From positions 186,001 through 250,000 of the forward strand of contig JACKJU010000005.1 in NCBI GenBank assembly GCA_020637805.1: a stretch of DNA of 64,000 bases. Reading direction: 5' to 3'. Source of the stretch: Nitratireductor sp. Its GTDB lineage: Bacteria; Pseudomonadota; Alphaproteobacteria; Rhizobiales; Rhizobiaceae. The notes under the pieces are model-generated. The model saw only the letters and a list, made by a program, of their open reading frames with translations. It did not search any database and was not told where the DNA came from. How positions within the stretch are numbered: position 1 is the stretch's first letter; every line of letters begins with the position of its first letter. Both the position numbers and the translations under genes were made by a program. Below are positions 40,360 to 49,974 of the stretch, one piece after another.

Positions 40360-41637
40360 TCATTCGTAGATCAATCCCGCCTTGTCGAGCATTGACTGAG
40401 TGATGAGGCAGACGCCGTTCTCGGTGCGGCGGAAGCGTTTGCCATCAAGTTCCGGATCCTCGCCGACCACGAGACCGGCAGGTATCTTGACCCCGTGGTC
40501 GAGGACAACGCGGGAAAGGCGTGCGCCTCGGCCGATCACGCTGTCCGGCAGGATCACGGCCTCATTTACGGATGAATAGGAGCGGCACAGGACGCCGGTG
40601 AACAGAAGCGAGTTCTGCACCTCCGAGCCGGAAATGATGCAGTCTCCCGAGACCAGCGAAGATATCGCCGAGCCACGCCGGCCGTCCTCGTTGTGGACGA
40701 ACTTGGCAGGCGGCTTGATCTCCGCATAGGTCCAGATCGGCCAGCTGCGGTCATACAGGTCAAGTTCCGGTATTACCTGGGTCAGGTCGATATTCGCCTG
40801 CCAGTAGGCATCCAGCGTTCCAACGTCGCGCCAGTAGGCTTCCTTGTCCGTCGTTTCGCGAACGCATGAGCGTGTGAAGCGGTGGGCGACCGCCTTCCCG
40901 TTCTTCACCAGATGGGGAATGATGTCCTTACCGAAGTCGCGGCTCGAGCCGGCGGTTGCCGCGTCACGGCGCAACTCCTCGAACAGGAAACGGGTGTTGA
41001 ATACGTAGATGCCCATGGATGCGAGCGACATGTCCGGATTGCCCGGCATGGCTGGAGGATCCGCAGGTTTTTCGACGAAATCGATGATGCGGTCCTTTTC
41101 GTCCACATGCATGACGCCGAAACCGGAGGCCTCGCTGCGCGGGACCTCAAGACAGCCGACGGTCACATCTGCCTTGTCGTTCACATGCTGCTGAAGCATG
41201 AGTTCGTAGTCCATCTTGTAGACGTGGTCGCCTGCCAGGATGATGATGTATTCGGGGGCATAGCTCTCGATGATGTCGATGTTCTGATAGACGGCGTCGG
41301 CCGTTCCCTCGTACCACTGCGTTTCCGAGACGCGCTGGCTGGCCGGCAGGATATCGAAACTCTCGTTACGTTCGGGCCTGAGGAAGTTCCAGCCGTGCTG
41401 GAGATGGCGGATGAGGGAGTGCGCCTTGTACTGTGTCGCGACCGCGATCCTGCGCACCCCCGAATTGAGAGCGTTGGAAAGCGCAAAGTCGATGATGCGG
41501 CTCTTGCCGCCAAAATAGACGGCGGGCTTGGCGCGCCGGTCCGTCAGTTCCATGAGGCGCGATCCCCGGCCTCCCGCCAGTACGTAAGCCATTGCGTCCC
41601 TGGCAAGCGGTGCTGATGAACGTCTGTTTTCGGCCAT
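40360..41637 (-). CDS. glgC: Glucose-1-phosphate adenylyltransferase
   Basis: 425 residues. AYVLAGGRGSRLMELTDRRA is the nucleotide-binding and regulatory motif; KPAVYFGGKSRIIDFALSN and IILAGDHVYKMDYE follow. It makes ADP-glucose, the committed step, normally controlled by glycolytic intermediates. The start was set at the ATG preceded by GGGAGGATTTATC; the frame is open further upstream into glgB. Confidence 0.95.
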   Translation of the reverse strand: MAENRRSSAPLARDAMAYVLAGGRGSRLMELTDRRAKPAVYFGGKSRIIDFALSNALNSGVRRIAVATQYKAHSLIRHLQHGWNFLRPERNESFDILPASQRVSETQWYEGTADAVYQNIDIIESYAPEYIIILAGDHVYKMDYELMLQQHVNDKADVTVGCLEVPRSEASGFGVMHVDEKDRIIDFVEKPADPPAMPGNPDMSLASMGIYVFNTRFLFEELRRDAATAGSSRDFGKDIIPHLVKNGKAVAHRFTRSCVRETTDKEAYWRDVGTLDAYWQANIDLTQVIPELDLYDRSWPIWTYAEIKPPAKFVHNEDGRRGSAISSLVSGDCIISGSEVQNSLLFTGVLCRSYSSVNEAVILPDSVIGRGARLSRVVLDHGVKIPAGLVVGEDPELDGKRFRRTENGVCLITQSMLDKAGLIYE

Positions 41638-41656
41638 TGATAAATCCTCCCGAAAT

Positions 41657-43888
41657 CTAACTGCCGGATTTGCTTCCGGCCCCGTCTTCCAAACGGGCTT
41701 CAAGCATGATGGTTGCGAGTGGCGGCAGGGTAATGATTGCGCGCCCTCCACGCGCGATCACCTTTCCGCCATTCCCGGTATTCGTTCCGCCATAGAGTGC
41801 GGCGTCGGTATTCAGTATCTCCGTCCATTCTCCATCCGCGGGAAGCGGAATCTCGTATCCCTCGCGCGGGACCGGCGTGAAGTTCGTAATCACGGCGATG
41901 GGCGGGTGACCGGGTGCCTTGCGCTGCCAGGCAAACACGGAGTTTGCGGAGTCGTCAGCGATCAGCCACTCGAAGCCTTCAGGCTCGCAATCGCGCGCAT
42001 GCAGGGCAGGGTGCCCGCGATAGAGATGGTTGAGGTCGCGCACGAGTTTGCTGACCCCCTGATGCGCGGGAGCCTCGAGCAGATCCCAGTCCAGAGAGCG
42101 CTCTTCGGACCATTCCCGGCGCTGGGCAAATTCCTGTCCCATGAACAGCAGTTTCTTGCCGGGATAGCCCCACATGAAGGCGTAGTAGGCGCGCAGCGTC
42201 GCAAATTTCTGCCAGTCGTCGCCGGACATCTTGGCCAGCAGCGAGCCCTTGCCGTGCACGACTTCGTCATGGCTGAGCGGAAGGACGAAGTTCTCCGTGA
42301 ACGCATAAAGCAGGCCGAAGGTCAGGTCGTTGTGGTGGAACTTCCGATGGACAGGCTCTCGTTGCATGTAGGAAAGCGTATCGTGCATGAACCCCATGTT
42401 CCACTTGAAGCCGAAGCCCAGTCCACCTTCGTGCACGGGGTGCGAAACCTTTGGCCAGGAGGTCGATTCCTCGGCAATGGTCATGACGCCCTTGTGCGAT
42501 CCGTAGAGCTCTCGGTTCATCGACTGAAGAAACGAGACAGCCTCCAGGTTTTCACGGCCTCCCTTCTCGTTTGGCAGCCACTCGCCGTCCTTGCGCGAAT
42601 AGTCGAGATAGAGCATCGAGGCGACGGCATCGACGCGAAGTCCGTCGACATGGTAGCGCTCGGCCCAGAAGAGCGCGTTGTTGATCAGGAAACTGCGCAC
42701 CTCGGTGCGGCCGAAATTGTAGATGGCCGTGTTCCAGTCCGGGTGAAAGCCCTTGCGGGGGTCGGCATGCTCGTAGAGGGCGGTACCGTCGAAATTGGCA
42801 AGGCCATGCTGGTCGGTTGGAAAGTGTGCGGGAACCCAGTCGAGAAGGACGCCGAGACCGGCGCGGTGTGCACCGTCAACGAAACGGGCAAAGCCCTCCG
42901 GTTCGCCGAAACGTGCCGTCGGCGCAAACAGGCCGGTCGTCTGGTACCCCCAGGAGGGGTCATAGGGAAACTCCGATATCGGCAAGAATTCGATGTGGGT
43001 AAATCCCATGTCCACACAATAGGGGATCAGCCTGTTTGCGAGTTCATCCCAAGAGAGAAAGCCTTCGCCGTCCTGCCCGCGCTGCCATGATCCCGCATGG
43101 ACTTCGTAGATCGAGACCGGCTGGCGCCTGGCGTCCGCGTCAGCCCAGAAATCGCGGTGTTCCTGGTCGCCCCAGGCGTGGTCGAAGTGATGTTCGACCA
43201 CCGACGCGGTCTTCGGTCTGAGCTCGGAACGGAAGGCAAAGGGATCGGCTTTCAGCGGGAGGATCGTACCCTTGCTATCGACTATCTCGTACTTGTAGAT
43301 CGCGCCTGCCTGCAGGTCGGGGATGAAGGTTTCCCACACACCGGAGTCGCCCCGGAAGCGCATGACATTGCGCCGGCCGTCCCAGGCGTTGAAGTCTCCG
43401 ACCACCGAGACGCGGGTTGCATTGGGCGCCCAAACGGCAAAATGAACGCCGCTTGCGCCCTCATGTTCGATGATGTGCGCGCCGAGCTTGTCGAACAGGC
43501 GCAGATGGCGGCCTTCGCCCATGAAATAATCATCGAACGGCCCGAGCACCGGCCCAAATGAATAAGGGTCGGCAACCGACCATTCCCCGCCTTCGTTTCG
43601 CGCCTTGTAGCGCAAGGGGCGCGGTTTGCGGATTCGCAGCTTGCCTTCGAAAAGGCCTTCGTCGTGGATGCGGGCAATCTTGCCGGCATGCTTGCCGTCA
43701 AGGGTGAATGCTTCCACCTCCTGCGCTCCGGGAATGAAGCACCGGGCAACAAGGCCGTTTCCGGCGCGATGGATGCCCAGTAACCCGAAGGGGTCGCGTT
43801 CGGAGCCTGAAATGATCGATGCAATGGCATTGGGCGAGAGTTTCCAACCCTCCGTGTCGCTCTTCCCCTTGCCAATGCGGTCCGTCAT
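41657..43888 (-). CDS. glgB: 1,4-alpha-glucan branching enzyme GlgB
   Basis: 743 residues. N-terminal N1 and CBM48 domains (HLRLFDKLGAHIIEHEGASG), GH13 catalytic motifs DGLRVDAVASMLYLDY, MTIAEESTSWP and LPLSHDEVVHGKGSL, and an all-beta C-terminus. It adds alpha-1,6 branches. 46 bp after glgP, 19 bp before glgC. Confidence 0.95.
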   Translation of the reverse strand: MTDRIGKGKSDTEGWKLSPNAIASIISGSERDPFGLLGIHRAGNGLVARCFIPGAQEVEAFTLDGKHAGKIARIHDEGLFEGKLRIRKPRPLRYKARNEGGEWSVADPYSFGPVLGPFDDYFMGEGRHLRLFDKLGAHIIEHEGASGVHFAVWAPNATRVSVVGDFNAWDGRRNVMRFRGDSGVWETFIPDLQAGAIYKYEIVDSKGTILPLKADPFAFRSELRPKTASVVEHHFDHAWGDQEHRDFWADADARRQPVSIYEVHAGSWQRGQDGEGFLSWDELANRLIPYCVDMGFTHIEFLPISEFPYDPSWGYQTTGLFAPTARFGEPEGFARFVDGAHRAGLGVLLDWVPAHFPTDQHGLANFDGTALYEHADPRKGFHPDWNTAIYNFGRTEVRSFLINNALFWAERYHVDGLRVDAVASMLYLDYSRKDGEWLPNEKGGRENLEAVSFLQSMNRELYGSHKGVMTIAEESTSWPKVSHPVHEGGLGFGFKWNMGFMHDTLSYMQREPVHRKFHHNDLTFGLLYAFTENFVLPLSHDEVVHGKGSLLAKMSGDDWQKFATLRAYYAFMWGYPGKKLLFMGQEFAQRREWSEERSLDWDLLEAPAHQGVSKLVRDLNHLYRGHPALHARDCEPEGFEWLIADDSANSVFAWQRKAPGHPPIAVITNFTPVPREGYEIPLPADGEWTEILNTDAALYGGTNTGNGGKVIARGGRAIITLPPLATIMLEARLEDGAGSKSGS

Positions 43889-43934
43889 TCGCCGCCATCA
43901 CTCCCCAAATTTGCAATCACTCGTGCGATGGCGT

Positions 43935-46409
43935 TCATCCCTGCATCGTCTCCGCACCCCAGATATCGGCAGCATACTGGCGGATGGTTCTGTCAGAGGA
44001 GAACCAGCCGACCCGCGCCGTGTTCAGGATTGCCTTCCTGTTCCAGGTTTGCCTGTCCAACCATAGCTGATCGACCTCACGCTGTGAACGGCAATAGTCG
44101 TCGAAATCGTCGGTGAGCATGAACCAGTCATGCTCATAGAGACCGTCGATCAGTCCCGCATAACGGTCGGGATCGCCTGGCGAGAAGGTGCCGGTGCGGA
44201 TCGCGGACAGTGCCTGCGAAAGTTCCGGCGACCTGGCAATGATCTCGCGCGGGTCCCGTCCGCTGGCGCGCCGCTCGGCAACTTCCTGCGCGGTGAGGCC
44301 GAAGATGATGATGTTTTCTTCGCCGACCTGTTCGCGGATCTCGACGTTGGCGCCGTCGAGCGTGCCGATGGTAAGCGCGCCATTGAGTGCGAACTTCATG
44401 TTGCCGGTGCCCGAGGCTTCCATTCCGGCGGTGGAAATCTGCTCGGAGAGATCGGCTGCCGGCACCAGTATCTCGGCCAGCGAGACATTGTAGTTCGGCA
44501 GAAATACAACCTTCAGGAGATCGCCGACGATGGGATCGTTGTTGACGACGCGGGCAATGTCGTTTGCCAGCTTGATGATGAGCTTGGCGTTGTGATAGCT
44601 GGGCGCTGCCTTGCCAGCAAAAATCTTGACACGCGGAACCCAGTCGCGCTCCGGGTGAGAGCGTATCTGGTCGTACAGTGCCACGGCTTCGATCAGGTTC
44701 AGGAGCTGGCGCTTGTATTCGTGAATGCGCTTGATCTGGATGTCAAAGATCGCGGCTGGATCAATGCGGATGCCGAGACGTTGCCGCACCACGCGCGCAA
44801 GCCGCTCCTTGTTGTGCCGCTTGATCGTGGCAAAACGCTCCTGAAATGCCGCATCCGATGACAGGTCAGACAATTGAGAGAGAGCCTCGGTATCCGACAT
44901 CAGGTCGCTGCCGCTCACGGCTTCCTGGGCAAGGCGATAGAGTTCCGGGTTGCACTGCATCAGCCAGCGGCGGGGCGTGATGCCGTTGGTCTTGTTGTTG
45001 ATGCGGCCAGGGAAGACGGCATTCAGATCGGCAAAGACGGTTTCCTTCATCAGGTCGGAATGCAGCGCGGAAACACCGTTGATCGAATGCGATCCCATGA
45101 AGGCCAGATTGCCCATGCGCACCCTGCGGTCTCCGGATTCATCGATCAGCGAGATGCGCGAGATTGCGCCATCGTCGACTCCATCCTTGCGCGCCTTGCG
45201 AAGTATCTTTGCATTGATCTGATAGATGATCTGCATCTGCCGCGGAAAGAGGCGTTCCATGAGGGGAACCGGCCAGCTTTCAAGCGCTTCGGGCAGCAGG
45301 GTGTGGTTGGTGTAGGCAAAGGTGCCGGTGGTCAACTCCCATGCGCGATCAAAATCTATTCCATGGATATCGATCAGCAGGCGCATCAGCTCGGCAACGG
45401 CGATTGCAGGATGCGTGTCGTTGAGCTGGATGGCTATCTTGTCCGGAAGGTTGTCGAACGTGTTGTAGGTCTGCTCATGGCGGCGCAGGATGTCCTGAAG
45501 GGAGGCCGAGGAGAAGAAATACTCCTGGCGCAGGCGCAATTCCTGCCCGGCAATGTGCGAATCCGCAGGATAGAGCACGCGGGTTAGGGCGGATGCCTTG
45601 TTGCTTTCCTCAAGTGCGCCGACATGGTCGCCGGCGTTGAAGCGCTTGAGCAGGATCGGGTCGATCGGAACCGCAGACCAAAGACGCAACGTGTTGACCC
45701 GGTTGGCCTTCCAGCCGACGACAGGCGTGTCATAGGCCGTGGCAATCAACCGTTCTGCAGGGCGCCACTTGAAGACCGTGTTGCCCGCGCTGTCGGTGCC
45801 GGATGGTTCGACAAGGCCGCCAAAGCCGATTTCGTAGGAGGATTCGCGTCGTTCGAATTCCCAGGGATTGCCGTGCGATAGCCAGGTTTCGGGTAGCTCG
45901 ACCTGCCAGCCGTCCGATATCTCCTGCCGGAACAGGCCATGCTGGTAGCGAATGCCATAGCCATAGGCAGGAATGCCGACGCTTGCCATGGACTCCATGA
46001 AACAGGCTGCAAGGCGGCCAAGGCCGCCATTGCCCAGCGCGGCATCGGGTTCAAGCTCGCGCAGCATGTCGAAATCAACGCCAAGGCTGGCGAGCGCCTG
46101 GGTCAATTGGGACTGCAGTTCGAGGTTCGAGATGGCATCGCGCAGAAGACGGCCGATCAGGAATTCCAGCGACAGGTAATAGACGCGCTTGGAGCCGGTA
46201 GCGTAGGTCTGGCGCGTTGACTGCATCCAGCGATCAATGATGCGGTCGCGCACCACGAGAATCGTTGCTTCCAGCCAGTCATGTGGCTTTGCGGCCTTGG
46301 GGTCCTTGCCCGTACCATAGGTTAGGCGGTCAACGATCTCCGAGGCAAGAATTTCCGGAGTGCTGGTGCGAACGGAGGGTTCGGGCAGCTTTTCGACATT
46401 GGCGATCAT
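43935..46409 (-). CDS. glgP: Glycogen phosphorylase GlgP
   Basis: 824 residues, GT35. The pyridoxal-phosphate lysine is in EASGTGNMKFALNGALTIGT; PALGNGGLGRLAACFMES and QLNDTHPAIAVAELMR are family motifs. It releases glucose-1-phosphate from glycogen. It is the first glg gene, preceded by a 149-bp gap with three palindromes. Confidence 0.95.
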   Translation of the reverse strand: MIANVEKLPEPSVRTSTPEILASEIVDRLTYGTGKDPKAAKPHDWLEATILVVRDRIIDRWMQSTRQTYATGSKRVYYLSLEFLIGRLLRDAISNLELQSQLTQALASLGVDFDMLRELEPDAALGNGGLGRLAACFMESMASVGIPAYGYGIRYQHGLFRQEISDGWQVELPETWLSHGNPWEFERRESSYEIGFGGLVEPSGTDSAGNTVFKWRPAERLIATAYDTPVVGWKANRVNTLRLWSAVPIDPILLKRFNAGDHVGALEESNKASALTRVLYPADSHIAGQELRLRQEYFFSSASLQDILRRHEQTYNTFDNLPDKIAIQLNDTHPAIAVAELMRLLIDIHGIDFDRAWELTTGTFAYTNHTLLPEALESWPVPLMERLFPRQMQIIYQINAKILRKARKDGVDDGAISRISLIDESGDRRVRMGNLAFMGSHSINGVSALHSDLMKETVFADLNAVFPGRINNKTNGITPRRWLMQCNPELYRLAQEAVSGSDLMSDTEALSQLSDLSSDAAFQERFATIKRHNKERLARVVRQRLGIRIDPAAIFDIQIKRIHEYKRQLLNLIEAVALYDQIRSHPERDWVPRVKIFAGKAAPSYHNAKLIIKLANDIARVVNNDPIVGDLLKVVFLPNYNVSLAEILVPAADLSEQISTAGMEASGTGNMKFALNGALTIGTLDGANVEIREQVGEENIIIFGLTAQEVAERRASGRDPREIIARSPELSQALSAIRTGTFSPGDPDRYAGLIDGLYEHDWFMLTDDFDDYCRSQREVDQLWLDRQTWNRKAILNTARVGWFSSDRTIRQYAADIWGAETMQG

Positions 46410-46427
46410 GTGCGTGTCTCTTCAAGG

Positions 46428-46442
46428 ATCGATTCAATCGAT
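46428..46442. promoter_or_regulatory. Palindrome ATCGATT-C-AATCGAT before glgP
   Basis: A perfect 7-bp dyad with a one-base centre, 19-33 bp upstream of the glgP ATG. Its shape suits a repressor operator of the LacI type. No matching LacI-type gene is present in the window. Confidence 0.4.
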
Positions 46443-46464
46443 TTAATCATGTCTTTTAGTTCGG

Positions 46465-46502
46465 TGACGTGAAGACGTCAAACAGCATTTAACGGAATGC
46501 TG
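46465..46502. promoter_or_regulatory. Two further palindromes upstream of glgP
   Basis: TGACGT-N4-ACGTCA (46465-46480) and CAGCATT-N6-AATGCTG (46483-46502) are both perfect and nearly abut. A second copy of AACAGCATT follows at about 46512. No U-run follows on the minus strand, so the second is not an obvious alpha-glucosidase terminator; operator function is possible. Confidence 0.35.
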
Positions 46503-46558
46503 CACCTGCGAACAGCATTCTGTCAAACGCCTTTGTTGCAATGGGCAAAAATATGCAG

Positions 46559-48148
46559 TCAGCCGAGCGAGGCGATGATGAACCCGTTCGGTCCGAAATG
46601 GACACGGGTTTCGCCGATCCTGACGTTTTGCGACAGTTGCAAAGTTACCGGCGAGGGCAGGGCAAGCTCTACCTCCGACTTCGAGAGGTTGAAGGCACAC
46701 AGGAATTTTCCGCCGCGTAGGAAGGCGAGAAGCGGCTCTGGCGTGCCAAGGAATTCCGTGCGGCCAGTTCGTAACGCATCGCTTGATTTGCGCAGGGCGA
46801 GCATCTGCCTGTAGAGCGCTAGCACGGTGTCTTCGCCCGACTGCATCGACAAGGCGTTGCGCAACTGTGGCTGCTTGACGGGGAGCCAGGTCTGCTCGGC
46901 CTCGGAAAAGCCGCCATTGGGCTTGTTGTGCTCCCAGACCATCGGCGTGCGGCAGCCGTCGCGTCCCTTGTCCTCGGGCCAGAACATGATCCCTTGCGGG
47001 TCGGTCAGTTCATCGTATTCCAGTTCGGTTTCTGTCTGGCCGAATTCCTCACCCTGGTAGATGCAGATCGAACCCTCGAAGGACAGCAGCATGGCCGCTG
47101 CAAGTTTCGCCAGGGATTGAGAGTCTGCACCATGCCCCGCCCAGCGGCTCACATGGCGAACCACGTCATGGTTCGAAAAGGCCCAGCATGGCCAGCCCTT
47201 GTGCGCCTTCTCGAAGAACTCGGTTATCTGCCCCCGGAAGTGGTCGGCATCGAAGCGGGGTCCCAGCATCTCGAACGAATAGGCCATGTGAAGCCGATTG
47301 CCGCTCGTATACTCGCCCATGAGTTCGATGGAGTGGTGGCTGTCGCCAACTTCGCCAACGAGTGTGCGGGCGTCGTAGCGGTCCAGCAGATCGCGCATGC
47401 GTTCAAGGAAGCCGATGTTCTCGGGCTGGTTCTTCGAGAACAGGTGATACTGCATGTCGTAGGGGCGCCACGCATTTCGCGATTGCGGCCTGAAGTCTGC
47501 AGGGTCATGGCGCAGCAGCCGGTCGTGGAAGTAGTAGTTGACCGTGTCCAGCCGGAACCCGTCCACGCCGCGGTCGAGCCAGAACTTCATGGATGAAAGA
47601 AGATAGTCCTGGACCTCAGGATTGTGGAAATTGAAGTCCGGCTGCTCCTTCAGGAAGTTGTGGAAGTAGTACTGCTTCCGGCGCGGCTCCCATTCCCATG
47701 CGATACCGCCGAAGATCGCCTGCCAGTTGTTCGGCGCGCTTCCGTCGGGTTTGGGGTCGGCCCAGACATACCAGTCTGACTTGGGATTTTCACGCGACGA
47801 GCGCGATTCCCGAAAATGGGGATGCTGGTCCGAAGAATGGGAAAGAACCTGATCGATGATGACTTTCAGGCCAAGACCATGGGCCTTTTCGATCATCGCG
47901 TCGAAATCAGCCAGTGTGCCAAATACCGGGTCGATGTCGAAGTAGTCGGCCACGTCGTAGCCCATGTCCTTCATCGGCGAGGTAAAGATCGGCGACAGCC
48001 AGATGGCGTCGACTCCAAGATCCGCAACGTGTTCCAGGCGCGAGGTTATTCCCGCAAGATCTCCGACACCGTCGCCGTTGGCATCCTGGAAGGAGCGCGG
48101 GTAAATCTGGTACGTGACGCTGCCGCGCCACCAATCCTTGTTGGTCAT
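46559..48148 (-). CDS. aglA: Alpha-glucosidase (GH13)
   Basis: 529 residues. GH13 motifs DGFRLDTVNYYF (nucleophile), LVGEVGD (acid/base Glu) and FSNHDVVRHVSRW. No signal peptide, so cytoplasmic. It resembles rhizobial AglA-type enzymes acting on maltose, trehalose or sucrose-like disaccharides; it could also trim glycogen oligosaccharides given the glg operon downstream. The 116 bp upstream show no clear promoter. Confidence 0.88.
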   Translation of the reverse strand: MTNKDWWRGSVTYQIYPRSFQDANGDGVGDLAGITSRLEHVADLGVDAIWLSPIFTSPMKDMGYDVADYFDIDPVFGTLADFDAMIEKAHGLGLKVIIDQVLSHSSDQHPHFRESRSSRENPKSDWYVWADPKPDGSAPNNWQAIFGGIAWEWEPRRKQYYFHNFLKEQPDFNFHNPEVQDYLLSSMKFWLDRGVDGFRLDTVNYYFHDRLLRHDPADFRPQSRNAWRPYDMQYHLFSKNQPENIGFLERMRDLLDRYDARTLVGEVGDSHHSIELMGEYTSGNRLHMAYSFEMLGPRFDADHFRGQITEFFEKAHKGWPCWAFSNHDVVRHVSRWAGHGADSQSLAKLAAAMLLSFEGSICIYQGEEFGQTETELEYDELTDPQGIMFWPEDKGRDGCRTPMVWEHNKPNGGFSEAEQTWLPVKQPQLRNALSMQSGEDTVLALYRQMLALRKSSDALRTGRTEFLGTPEPLLAFLRGGKFLCAFNLSKSEVELALPSPVTLQLSQNVRIGETRVHFGPNGFIIASLG

Positions 48149-48264
48149 GTTTGTTCAGGCCTGTCTGTGATGGATGCGAAGGAGCCGCATGCACGCAAGG
48201 TTTCCCGGTTCGGACCGATTCTGCAAGCGTGAAGCCGAGCCTGTTCAACGAGGATCGGTATCGG

Positions 48265-49974
48265 TCATTCCGGTAGCCAGTAGCGCGCCGATTCCGCGCC
48301 ACGGTCGATGCGGACAAACTGGTTTGCAAAGACCCGGAAGGGTGCCGACCATTCTCCGTCGGGCCACTGGACGCGGATCTGGGCGCGTTCGGCCACGCCA
48401 AGGCCAACGTGAACGAACCCGATATGGCCGGACGCATGGCCGCCACCAACCTGAATGGTTCGCACGCGCGTTTCGTTGCCGCTCTTCACGGAAATCCTGG
48501 CGCCCACCGCATCGCGGTTGGCCCCCTTCTGCGCGAGTTCGATTTCAAGCCAGTTGCCCATCTGCATGGTCTTGCCGCCCTGCGCCATGGCTCCGGTATT
48601 GCGGAACAGCGAGGCCTTGCCGCCGCGATTGACCACAAGCAGGTCGAGCATTCCGTCATTGTTGAAGTCGGCGATCACCGCGCCACGGCCTTTCGTATGA
48701 AGCGCGATGCCGGACAGGTCACCGGCCTCGACAAACTTGCCGTCATGGGTGCCCAGAAGCATGTTGTCCGGGTCGAAGTCGGCAAAGTCCGGCATCTTCT
48801 CCACGTTTCCCTTGGCGATGAAGAGGTCGAGTTTGCCGTCATTGTTGAAGTCGGCGAATTCGGAGTGCCAGCCCGTCGAAGGCCTGATGGCATCCCCCAC
48901 ATAAGGCCGCTGAGCGGTTGCCCCGCGCTCGAACGCGATGTCACGATAGACCGGGCGGCCTTCCTCTGCTTCTTCGTCCAATGTCTGGAGCTTGGTATCG
49001 CCCATGGAGGTGAGCGCATATTCCGGGTAGCCATCGGCGTTCAGGTCAGCTTCGGCAATTCCCATTCCCCAGATCGTGACATGCCGCCAGCCCTCGGCGG
49101 CGCGGTACAAACGGGGAGGGCGCTGCGGGTCCATGCGCCAGAGCTGCTCCTCGCCACCACGGTAATATTGCCGGTCATTCGTCATCCTGAGATCCGGTTC
49201 GCCTGAGCGTTTCCAGTCGGTGAACAGCATGGACAGCGTGCAGTAGCCTGGCGAAAGCGTCATCTGCTGGGAATAATCGGGCTCTCCGCCAGTTCCTGAT
49301 GCCGAAAGGTTGCCCGATTTGTCATCGACCTGGGGTCGGAAAAGAAAGTTGTCGTGGCAAGTGCCCCACGGCGAGCCGGGTGCGGAACGGTCGACATAGT
49401 TGCCGAAGGCAAGGGTGGGGTAGGTGCGGTCTTTCTCGAAGGTCGCGGCAAAAGCCGTCGTCCATTCACGGCCTCCGTCGAAGGAGAACTGGCGCGAGGC
49501 ATTTGTAAAGGTGCAGTCCGGGCCACCCTTCAGGATCGCGTTGCGTCCAACTCTCAGGAGAACGATGTCCTTGTGCCCGTCATTGTCGATGTCGACAGGA
49601 TAGGCTCCGGTGACGTTCTCAAGCAGAGCCGGATCCAGACCTGTTTCGCGTTTCTCGAAAGAGAGTTCACCACCTGTCGCGGACTTGTTGACATAGAGTT
49701 GGGCAGGGTTCTTGCCGCCTGCAATGAACAGATCGGTCTTGCGGTCGCCGTTGCAGTCAAGACCCGCGCCGCCGCCGCCAACAAAGAACTCCCAGGGACC
49801 GTCATAAACATGATCGATTCCTGCTGCGCCTGCCTGTTCGACCATGAATGGCACGTCCATCACAAGCCCGCGTTTGTCGCGATCCTGAGTGATGTCGGAG
49901 GCTGCGGTTATTGCAGGGATCAACGATACGAGCGCAGCAAGCGCGCCGAGCGATACAGGCGAGTTCATTCTCAT
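48265..49974 (-). CDS. Secreted FG-GAP/ASPIC-UnbV (CRTAC1-type) protein
   Basis: 569 residues. A signal peptide is likely (about 1-25, ending ITAAS). Five FG-GAP/VCBS calcium loops can be read: DCNGDRKTDLFIAGG, DIDNDGHKDIVLL, DLNADGYPEYALTS, DFNNDGKLDLFIAKG and DFNNDGMLDLLVVNRGG, which should form a beta-propeller. The last ~90 residues fit the ASPIC/UnbV domain (VQVGGGHASGHIGFVH-like, RVQWPDGEW). Its ATG overlaps the stop of the di-heme gene (ATGA), so the two are co-translated. Function unknown; propellers of this kind bind proteins or sugars outside the cytoplasm. Confidence 0.85.
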   Translation of the reverse strand: MRMNSPVSLGALAALVSLIPAITAASDITQDRDKRGLVMDVPFMVEQAGAAGIDHVYDGPWEFFVGGGGAGLDCNGDRKTDLFIAGGKNPAQLYVNKSATGGELSFEKRETGLDPALLENVTGAYPVDIDNDGHKDIVLLRVGRNAILKGGPDCTFTNASRQFSFDGGREWTTAFAATFEKDRTYPTLAFGNYVDRSAPGSPWGTCHDNFLFRPQVDDKSGNLSASGTGGEPDYSQQMTLSPGYCTLSMLFTDWKRSGEPDLRMTNDRQYYRGGEEQLWRMDPQRPPRLYRAAEGWRHVTIWGMGIAEADLNADGYPEYALTSMGDTKLQTLDEEAEEGRPVYRDIAFERGATAQRPYVGDAIRPSTGWHSEFADFNNDGKLDLFIAKGNVEKMPDFADFDPDNMLLGTHDGKFVEAGDLSGIALHTKGRGAVIADFNNDGMLDLLVVNRGGKASLFRNTGAMAQGGKTMQMGNWLEIELAQKGANRDAVGARISVKSGNETRVRTIQVGGGHASGHIGFVHVGLGVAERAQIRVQWPDGEWSAPFRVFANQFVRIDRGAESARYWLPE

